The notes under the pieces: generated by a model
The model's database searches: none
Told to the model about the DNA's origin: nothing
The model's input: the letters and a program-made list of their open reading frames with translations, nothing else
Part shown: piece by piece, positions 6,988-12,408 of the stretch
How positions within the stretch are numbered: the first letter of the stretch is position 1
Layout: each line of letters opens with the position of its first letter
Made by a program: the position numbers and the translations under genes
Assembly (NCBI GenBank): GCA_023416055.1
Contig: JAEZIH010000162.1
Coordinates: 1 to 15,793 of the forward strand
Direction of reading: 5' to 3'
Length of the DNA stretch: 15,793 bases
Origin: Pseudomonadota bacterium
GTDB taxonomy: Bacteria > Pseudomonadota > Alphaproteobacteria > Caulobacterales > Caulobacteraceae

Positions 6988-8144
6988 TCGTCCGCCTCGT
7001 GGAACCGCTTGCGCAGCAAGGTCGCCCTCTCGGGGGCGGCGCGCAGGACGTCGATGATGCGACGGGCGCTGTCGCCGTCGCCGTACGGATTGACCACGCC
7101 TGAACAATCGAGATCGAAAGCCCGGCGGACGGCCCCGGCGATAGCGGAGGCTTCGGCCGGGCAACGGATCACCGAGGCGGCCGCCAGTCGGCCCTTCTGG
7201 CGATCACCGATGTCCACGCTCGGCACGCGCAGCGAGGGCGCCTCGTAGAGGCCGCTGGAGGAGTTTCCGACCACGGCGTCGACCTGGGCCATCAGGGACA
7301 GATAGCGCAGGGAGCCGAGCGAGGCGAAGACGCGGACATCATCCCGTCCGGCCGCCCAGCGGTCGAGAGCGGCCTCGACCGCCCCGCCGCCGGGATCGGC
7401 GTTGGGTCGGGTGACCCACTTCACGACCTCGCGCGGCAGGTCGTCCAGCCCGGCCAGCAGGGCCTGAAAGCGGCCGAGGCCGCGATCCGCCTCCAGCGTG
7501 ACCGGATGCCAGGTGACCAGCAGATTCCGACGACCCAAGGGGGTCCCGAGCGTGGTCTCCAGTTCGGACCGGCCCAGCAGTTCCAGCCTGCGAAGCTGAT
7601 CAAGGCCGGGACTGCCGACCACATGGATGCGCCACGGCTCCTCGCCCATGCGCGCGACCCGCGCGGCCGCCTCGGCGGTGGTCGTCAGATGCAGGTGGGC
7701 CAGCTTTGTCAGGGCATGGCGGATGGAGTCGTCGAAGGCCCCTTCGGTGACATCACCGCCGGCGATGTGAGCCAGCGGCACGCCGTGCAGGAGCGCGGCC
7801 TGGGCGGCGGCGAGGATCTCATATCGATCCCCCAGCACCAGCATGAGGTCAGGACGCAATCGCTCCAGCGCGCCTGAGGCCCCCTCGAGGCAACGAGCCA
7901 TGGCGCGGGCGAGGTCAGCCGGGGCGTCTGATTCCAGCCCGAGCGGCACGCGTGCGTCGATGTCGAAGCCGTCGGCCTCGATCTGTTCGACCGTCAGGCC
8001 GAAACGCGGCTCCAGATGCGCCCCCGTGACGACCAGCTGCAGTTGGAGATCCGGAGCGGCGCGGACCTCGTGCATGACCCACTGCAGCAGGCCGTACTCG
8101 GCCCGCCCGCCTGTCACCACGCAGATACGCCTTTGAGTGCTCAT
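6984..8144 (-). CDS. legG: Hydrolysing NDP-sugar 2-epimerase (NeuC family), likely LegG
   Basis: 386 residues of the UDP-GlcNAc 2-epimerase fold. Visible family motifs are VVTGGRAEYGLL near the N-terminus, LGDRYEILAAA, HIAGGDVTEGAFDDSIRHAL, THP-equivalent VTWHPVT, and GNSSSGLYEAPS followed by VDIGDRQKGR. These enzymes remove the nucleotide and invert C2, leaving a free manno-configured sugar. In this operon the substrate should be GDP-2,4-diacetamido-2,4,6-trideoxyglucose, so LegG fits better than NeuC, which uses UDP-GlcNAc. The frame is open to 8531, but the ATG at 8144 precedes the conserved start and overlaps the legC stop as ATGA. This gene type separates the legionaminic and sialic routes from pseudaminic acid synthesis, whose hydrolase (PseG) belongs to another family. 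Confidence 0.92.
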   Translation of the reverse strand: MSTQRRICVVTGGRAEYGLLQWVMHEVRAAPDLQLQLVVTGAHLEPRFGLTVEQIEADGFDIDARVPLGLESDAPADLARAMARCLEGASGALERLRPDLMLVLGDRYEILAAAQAALLHGVPLAHIAGGDVTEGAFDDSIRHALTKLAHLHLTTTAEAAARVARMGEEPWRIHVVGSPGLDQLRRLELLGRSELETTLGTPLGRRNLLVTWHPVTLEADRGLGRFQALLAGLDDLPREVVKWVTRPNADPGGGAVEAALDRWAAGRDDVRVFASLGSLRYLSLMAQVDAVVGNSSSGLYEAPSLRVPSVDIGDRQKGRLAAASVIRCPAEASAIAGAVRRAFDLDCSGVVNPYGDGDSARRIIDVLRAAPERATLLRKRFHEADE

Positions 8145-9316
8145 GCCGGGATCAGGGCTGCGCTGCTGGGCAGGTTGATGACCCGCTCCGCCATCTCCTC
8201 GGCGACCGGCAACTCGTCCCTCGGGCAGGCGGCGTACATCGGCAGGCGGTGCATCAGGGTCCACAGCGGACGGGCGCCGAGCCCGACCGCGTTCAGCGCC
8301 TCCAGCACGGCGTCGCGGGTCGCGGCGTCGGGCCGATCCAGAAGCACGGCGTTGAGCCAGTGGTTGACCTCGGCGCCCGGTCGCGGCCGCAATACGTCGG
8401 CACCCTGCACTCCGGCGAAGGCGTCGGCGTAACAGCGGGCCAGTTGGGCCTTGCGCATGATCAGGCCGGGCAGTTGTTCCAGCTGCGCGCAGCCGAGGGC
8501 GGCGTTGAGGTTGGGCAGGCGGTAGTTCCAACCCGTTTCATCGTGATCGAAGGCCCACTGGTGAGGCACCTTGGCGGTGGTCGTCAGGTGCTTGGCGCGT
8601 CGTCCAAGAACTGGATCGTTGGTGAGCACCGCGCCGCCGCCGCCGGTCGTGACGATCTTGTTGCCGTTGAAGCTCAGCGCGCCCAATCGCCCGAAGGTCC
8701 CGGCGTGGCGGCCTGCCCAACGCGAACCGAGAGCCTCGGCGGCGTCCTCGACGAGAACCAGCCGCCAGCGCAACGCCAGCTCCAGCAGGCCGTCGACGTC
8801 GCACGGATGTCCGAACACATGCGTGATCACGAGGGCCCGGATCGGAGCCCCGGTCGTCCTGTTAACGCAGCCCCGCTCGGTCAGGCGGGCGACACGCTGC
8901 AGGTAGGCCTCCAGCCGCTGCGGGTCGACGCCGAGTGTCTCCGCTTCAGAGTCAACGAAATGGGGCGTGGCGCCGCGATAGATCACCGCGTTGGCGGTAG
9001 CGACGAAGGTCAGGGCTGGGACCAGGACTTCATCGCCGGAACCGACCCCCGCAAGGCGAAGGCAGACGTCCAGCGCGGCGGTGCCGTTCACTACAGCTAC
9101 CGCCTTGGTCGCTCCCGTGAGGGCCTCCAGGTCGCGCTCGAGACGGTCGACATAGGGGCCGACCGAGGAGACCCATCCCGTGTCTATGCAGTCGGCGAGA
9201 TACTCCTTCTCACGGCCGCGGAACTCCGGCGCGTGCAGCGGGGCGGGCATGGCGTCCGCAGGCGCCACGGCGCGGACGGCGGAGACGATCCGGTCGACGA
9301 GCTCACCCGCGCTCAC
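8141..9316 (-). CDS. legC: PLP-dependent sugar aminotransferase, LegC
   Basis: 391 residues of the DegT/DnrJ/EryC1 (ArnB-like) family. It should transfer an amino group from glutamate to C4 of the 4-keto sugar made by LegB. Pyridoxal phosphate binding is shown by VNGTAALDVCL near 77-87, VEDAAEALGS with Asp191, and the Schiff-base lysine Lys220 in SFNGNKIVTTGGGG. The C-terminal WNYRLPNLNAALGCAQL segment and the substrate-loop region are typical. The N-terminal stretch of about 25 residues before PLHAPEF is longer than in plain ArnB proteins and is typical of LegC-type enzymes. It starts with GTG that overlaps the legB stop as GTGA. PseC is the main alternative; the legB and legG partners argue for LegC. 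Confidence 0.92.
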   Translation of the reverse strand: MSAGELVDRIVSAVRAVAPADAMPAPLHAPEFRGREKEYLADCIDTGWVSSVGPYVDRLERDLEALTGATKAVAVVNGTAALDVCLRLAGVGSGDEVLVPALTFVATANAVIYRGATPHFVDSEAETLGVDPQRLEAYLQRVARLTERGCVNRTTGAPIRALVITHVFGHPCDVDGLLELALRWRLVLVEDAAEALGSRWAGRHAGTFGRLGALSFNGNKIVTTGGGGAVLTNDPVLGRRAKHLTTTAKVPHQWAFDHDETGWNYRLPNLNAALGCAQLEQLPGLIMRKAQLARCYADAFAGVQGADVLRPRPGAEVNHWLNAVLLDRPDAATRDAVLEALNAVGLGARPLWTLMHRLPMYAACPRDELPVAEEMAERVINLPSSAALIPA

Positions 9317-10323
9317 AGCACGTACCGGTCGGTCTTGTAGCGGGCGAAGTTGGCGCGGTCGGAGAACCAGTCGATGGTTTCGCCGAGACCGCGCCTGAAG
9401 CCCTCGCCGCCGCCGTAGGCCGGCTCCCAGCCGGTCAGGGACCGCATCAGGCCGGCGTCGGCCCAGAGGCGTTCGACCTCGCTGGCCTCGGGCCTCAGCC
9501 GCTGATCGTCGGCGACGATTTCGACCTCACGGCCCATCAGTTCGATGATGGCCCGGGCGGTGTCGCCGATGGAGATCTCGAAGCCGCTGCCGGCGTTGAC
9601 CACCCGACCGACCGCCGCATCGCATTCGGCCATGGCCTCGAAGGCGCGCGCCGTGTCGCTGACGAAGGTGAAGTCGCGGGTCGGATGCAGGGCGCCGAGG
9701 CGGATCTCGCGGGCGCCGGCGGCGATCTGGCTGATCACCGTGGGGATCACGGCGCGGGCCGATTGGCGCGGACCGTAGGTGTTGAAGGGGCGAAGCACCG
9801 AGACCGGCGTGCCGAAGGCGGCGTGGAAGCTGAGGGCGATCTGGTCGGCGCCGATCTTGGAGGCCGAATAGGGCGACTGGCCCTGCAGGGGGTGCTCCTC
9901 GGTGATCGGCACGAAACGGGCGGTGCCGTAGACCTCGCTGGTCGAGGTGTGGACCACCCGCTCGATGCCGAGATCGCGGGCCGCCTGGACGACGTTCAGC
10001 GTGCCCTTGATGTTGGTGTCCACATAGGTGTCGGGCGAGTGATAGCTGTACGGAATGGCGATCAGGGCGGCGAGGTGCAGGACCACGTCGCAACCGGTCA
10101 TGGCCGTGCGCACGCCGTGGGGATCGCGCACGTCGCCGGCGAACACGTGGAGGTCGCGCCTGACCGGCTCGGGCAGGGCGTCCAGCCAGCCCCACGTGCC
10201 GAAGCTGTTGTACTGAACGAAGGCGCGCACGTCGCAGCCGCGGGCGATCAGACGCTCCGTCAGATGCGACCCGATGAAACCGTCGGCGCCGGTGACCAGT
10301 ATCCGCTTTCCGTCGAGCTTCAT
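9313..10323 (-). CDS. legB: NAD-dependent nucleotide-sugar 4,6-dehydratase, LegB
   Basis: 336 residues, extended short-chain dehydrogenase fold. NAD binds at GADGFIG (12-18). The catalytic set is TSTSEVYG, with Thr128 and Glu130, and YSASK, with Tyr152 and Lys156. The SPYSASKIGADQIALSF and RPFNTYGPRQSARAVIPT segments are typical of soluble LegB-type dehydratases. PseB-type enzymes also invert C5. It should turn GDP-GlcNAc into the 4-keto-6-deoxy sugar. It is the first gene of the operon. I chose the ATG at 10323: a TTG at 10347 is also in frame, but it would lie at or upstream of the start point of the candidate promoter at 10350-10377. A GGA core lies four bases before the ATG. The gene diverges from the M48 protease gene. 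Confidence 0.93.
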   Translation of the reverse strand: MKLDGKRILVTGADGFIGSHLTERLIARGCDVRAFVQYNSFGTWGWLDALPEPVRRDLHVFAGDVRDPHGVRTAMTGCDVVLHLAALIAIPYSYHSPDTYVDTNIKGTLNVVQAARDLGIERVVHTSTSEVYGTARFVPITEEHPLQGQSPYSASKIGADQIALSFHAAFGTPVSVLRPFNTYGPRQSARAVIPTVISQIAAGAREIRLGALHPTRDFTFVSDTARAFEAMAECDAAVGRVVNAGSGFEISIGDTARAIIELMGREVEIVADDQRLRPEASEVERLWADAGLMRSLTGWEPAYGGGEGFRRGLGETIDWFSDRANFARYKTDRYVL

Positions 10324-10349
10324 CGTTCCACGCCCTGCTCCGCCCAAGG

Positions 10350-10377
10350 TGATTAGCGTCCATTAACGAACCGACAA
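10350..10377 (-). promoter_or_regulatory. Candidate promoter of the leg operon
   Basis: On the minus strand TTGTCGG (10371-10377) is followed after 13 bases by GCTAATCA (10350-10357). This fits the Caulobacter housekeeping pattern TTGACGS, 10-14 bases, GCTANAWC, with one mismatch in the -35 and about three in the -10. Transcription would begin about 20 bases before the legB ATG. No other good promoter was seen between 10324 and 10405. Confidence 0.35.
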
Positions 10378-10405
10378 AGCGGGGGCGGTCAGGGGCCGCG
10401 TTGCC

Positions 10406-11446
10406 ATGCGCGGCGGCATGGTGTTGTTGGAGAGCATGATCCGTCGTCTCCGGCGCAGCCTTTCGCCCGTGGTCGCCGTCGCCGCCCTCGCCGCGGCGGC
10501 CTGCAGTCCGACGCCCGCCCCTCCCGCCATCGGCACCTCGACGCCTGAGGAGGCCCTGCGCCTCGCCTCCCTCACCGACCTGGACCAGAGGGTCGCGCGG
10601 GTGGCCTGGCGGCTGTCCGAGGCCAACGCCGGCCTGTGCCCTTCGGTCCGGCTGTCGGCCGGCTGGGCGCTGCATTCCGCGCGCCAGTACAGCCCTGCCC
10701 TGCGGCCGCACGCCGAAGCCCGCTTTGGCCTGGCGGGCCATCTGCCGGGCGTGCTCGCGGCGCCGCCGGGCTCTCCGGCCGCCGACGCCGGCCTGGAGGT
10801 CGGGGATGTCATTGTGGCGGTCGGCGGGCAGCCGCTGGCCGAGGGTGAGACCGCCGGCCGAGCCGAGTGGGACGGGCTGGAGGCCAATGTCCGGATCATC
10901 GACACGGCGCTTGGCGAGGGTCCGGCCAGCTTCACGGTCAGACACGGCGCCGAGGTGCGCGAGGTCGTGGTGCGGCCGCGCCGGGCCTGCGGCTACGAGG
11001 TCCAGCTGGATCCGTCCGACGAGCTGAACGCCCGCGCCGACGGCCGGCGCCTGTTCATCAGCACGGCGCTTGCCGGCTTCGCAGAGACCGACGACGAACT
11101 GGCCCTGATCCTGGGCCACGAGCTGGCGCACCATGTGCTGGGGCACCGTCCGTGGAACGAGCGCGGCGGGGCCGCCCGCCAGGCCAACGAAGGCGCCTGG
11201 CGCACCGCCGGGGGGGAAGGCGGAGCAGAACAGCAGGCGGACCGGGTCGGGCTCTACCTCGCCGCCCGCGCCGGCTATGATCCGGCCGTCGCCGCGCCCT
11301 TCTGGCGGCGCTTTGGCGCTTCCAACTGGCGGGTCCGCTTCCCCCAGGTGGGCCACGCCTCGGCGGAGTCCAGGGCGAGGGCGCTGGAAGCTGTCGAGCG
11401 TGAGATCGGGGAGAAGCGCCGGCTCGGCGGCGAACTCCTGCCCTGA
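10406..11446 (+). CDS. Exported PDZ/M48 zinc metalloprotease
   Basis: 346 residues. A signal sequence (RRLRRSLSP, then a hydrophobic VVAVAALAAAAC) ends at a cysteine that may be lipidated, although the residue three before it is alanine, so the lipobox is imperfect. A PDZ domain spans about residues 105-195 (SPAADAGLEVGDVIVAVGG). The M48 peptidase site is HELAH at 238-242 with a downstream GAEQQADRVGL helix in which Glu275 is the likely third zinc ligand. The protein should cut or chaperone proteins in the periplasm or at the outer membrane. Three ATGs are possible (10406, 10418, 10436). The last puts MIRRLRR at the N-terminus and has GGAG close upstream, so the true start may be 10436. It lies on the opposite strand between legB and legF, and its stop is three bases from the legF stop. 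A link to glycosylation is not shown. Confidence 0.91.
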   Translation: MRGGMVLLESMIRRLRRSLSPVVAVAALAAAACSPTPAPPAIGTSTPEEALRLASLTDLDQRVARVAWRLSEANAGLCPSVRLSAGWALHSARQYSPALRPHAEARFGLAGHLPGVLAAPPGSPAADAGLEVGDVIVAVGGQPLAEGETAGRAEWDGLEANVRIIDTALGEGPASFTVRHGAEVREVVVRPRRACGYEVQLDPSDELNARADGRRLFISTALAGFAETDDELALILGHELAHHVLGHRPWNERGGAARQANEGAWRTAGGEGGAEQQADRVGLYLAARAGYDPAVAAPFWRRFGASNWRVRFPQVGHASAESRARALEAVEREIGEKRRLGGELLP

Positions 11447-11449
11447 CGG

Positions 11450-12139
11450 TCAGACGCCGGCCAGCCGCTCGGCGGCGAGGAAGTCCTCAAGGCTGTCGAT
11501 ATCGACCGACCGTTCCGGGGGCATCTCCCAGGCCGCGGTCTCGCCGGGCCTGAAGAAGGCGCGCTCCCGGCGCAGCCAGGCCGCCTCGGCGGCGTAGACG
11601 GCGCCGTTCAGCATCCAGGCCGGGGGAAGGTCCTGGCGGCGCAGGCTGGCCCCCGCAGGCGGCTCGGCGAACGGCCGCAGCCGGCCCGTGTCGTCCTGGC
11701 GGCAGATCAGCCACGGATGCCCCGGAGCCGGCCCGACCGAGACGCAGGACGGCGCCCCGGAGCTGGCCATCCGCTCCAGCGCCCCGTCGATGTCGTCCGC
11801 GGTGCGCAGCGGCGAGGTCGGCTGCAGCAGGACGACGACGTCGTAGCCGGGCACGCGGTCCAGCGCGTCGAGGACGACGTCGACCGAGGCCGCATCGTCG
11901 CCCGACAGGGTCGGACTCCTGACGAAGGGGGCCTCGCAGCCGAGCTCCCCGGCGGCGCGGAGGATGGCGGGGTCGTCGGACGACAGGATCAGGCGGTCGA
12001 CCCGTCGGGACCGTTGCGCGGCCTCGATCGTCCAGGCGATCAGCGGACGGCCCCGGAATGGGCGCAGGTTCTTGCCCGGCAGCCCTTTCGAGCCGCCCCG
12101 TGCGGTGATGACGGCGAGGACGCGTCTGTCTCCAGGCAC
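11450..12139 (-). CDS. legF: CMP-legionaminic acid synthetase (acylneuraminate cytidylyltransferase family)
   Basis: 229 residues. It activates legionaminic acid with CTP to give the CMP-sugar donor. The signature AVITARGGSKGLPGKNLRPF (about 9-28) binds CTP, LILSSDDPAI and LLQPTSPLRTADDI follow, and NGAVYAA and ERSVDIDSLEDF near the C-terminus are typical of the family. The start is a GTG at 12139 with AGGAG (12146-12150) six bases upstream, a well-placed ribosome binding site. CMP-sialic and CMP-pseudaminic acid synthetases share these motifs, so LegF is chosen because of the neighbouring operon. It is separate from that operon and must have its own promoter or depend on read-through, since the M48 gene on the other strand lies between. 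No terminator fits in the three bases between the two converging genes. Confidence 0.92.
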   Translation of the reverse strand: MPGDRRVLAVITARGGSKGLPGKNLRPFRGRPLIAWTIEAAQRSRRVDRLILSSDDPAILRAAGELGCEAPFVRSPTLSGDDAASVDVVLDALDRVPGYDVVVLLQPTSPLRTADDIDGALERMASSGAPSCVSVGPAPGHPWLICRQDDTGRLRPFAEPPAGASLRRQDLPPAWMLNGAVYAAEAAWLRRERAFFRPGETAAWEMPPERSVDIDSLEDFLAAERLAGV

Positions 12140-12198
12140 CCTGATCTCCTGCCGGCGACCCTACGCCGACGGACTTCGGCGAGGCCAGTCGGGCCGCG

Positions 12199-12210
12199 GT
12201 CAAGCTTGAC
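12199..12210. promoter_or_regulatory. Perfect palindrome with two back-to-back -35-like TTGAC elements
   Basis: GTCAAGCTTGAC is a perfect 12-base palindrome in the gap between the divergent legF and 12259 genes. Each strand reads TTGAC away from the centre: TTGACG (12206-12211, plus) and TTGACC (12198-12203, minus). On the plus strand TTAAGT lies 18 bases downstream and GGGGAGG follows before the ATG at 12259. No good -10 was found for the legF direction. It could be a divergent promoter or an operator. Confidence 0.3.
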
Positions 12211-12246
12211 GAAGGTGGCTAAGGAGGCGTTAAGTCCCGCGCTCTT

Positions 12247-12253
12247 GGGGAGG
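12247..12253 (+). promoter_or_regulatory. Strong ribosome binding site for the small gene at 12259
   Basis: GGGGAGG lies five bases before the ATG at 12259, close to an ideal Shine-Dalgarno sequence and spacing. It is the main reason to believe the short gene is translated. Confidence 0.6.
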
Positions 12254-12258
12254 ACGGC

Positions 12259-12408
12259 ATGAAGCCAACCGAACAACCAGCGCAGCGCACTGCCCCGGAA
12301 CGCCCCCTCCGCCCACAATCGGCGGCCGGGCTGTATGGCGAAGTGCTTGTCCTGCCGCTGAGCCGGCCCGTCGCCGCCCCGCTGCGCGAGTCCAGGTCCT
12401 TTCTCTAG
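12259..12408 (+). CDS. Small hypothetical protein, 49 residues
   Basis: A short frame of 49 codons plus a TAG stop. It begins MKPTEQPAQRTAPERPLRPQ, a proline- and charge-rich stretch, followed by AAGLYGEVLVLPLSRPV, a short hydrophobic segment too short and interrupted to be a clear membrane helix, and ends in RESRSFL. It has a near-ideal ribosome binding site (GGGGAGG, five bases upstream) and a possible promoter at 12206-12235. The last codons overlap the stop of the convergent guanylyltransferase gene by three to four bases. I do not recognise a family. It might be a small regulator or an interaction peptide, or a chance frame behind a good ribosome binding site. It fills an otherwise empty 265-base gap. 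Confidence 0.55.
   Translation: MKPTEQPAQRTAPERPLRPQSAAGLYGEVLVLPLSRPVAAPLRESRSFL

Noticed and set aside
6988..7164. N-terminal extension of legI
   Set aside because: The extension is arginine-rich and lies inside legG. The GTG at 6987 starts right before the conserved FIIAEAG segment and gives the four-base overlap seen at all other junctions.
8145..8531. N-terminal extension of legG
   Set aside because: It lies within legC and is arginine-rich. The ATG at 8144 precedes the conserved nucleotide-sugar epimerase start and forms an ATGA overlap.
4227..12139. Sialic acid (Neu5Ac) or pseudaminic acid cluster
   Set aside because: Neu5Ac synthesis needs no 4,6-dehydratase or C4 aminotransferase. 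The pseudaminic route uses PseG and PseH and not a NeuC-type hydrolysing epimerase. The gene set fits legionaminic acid best.
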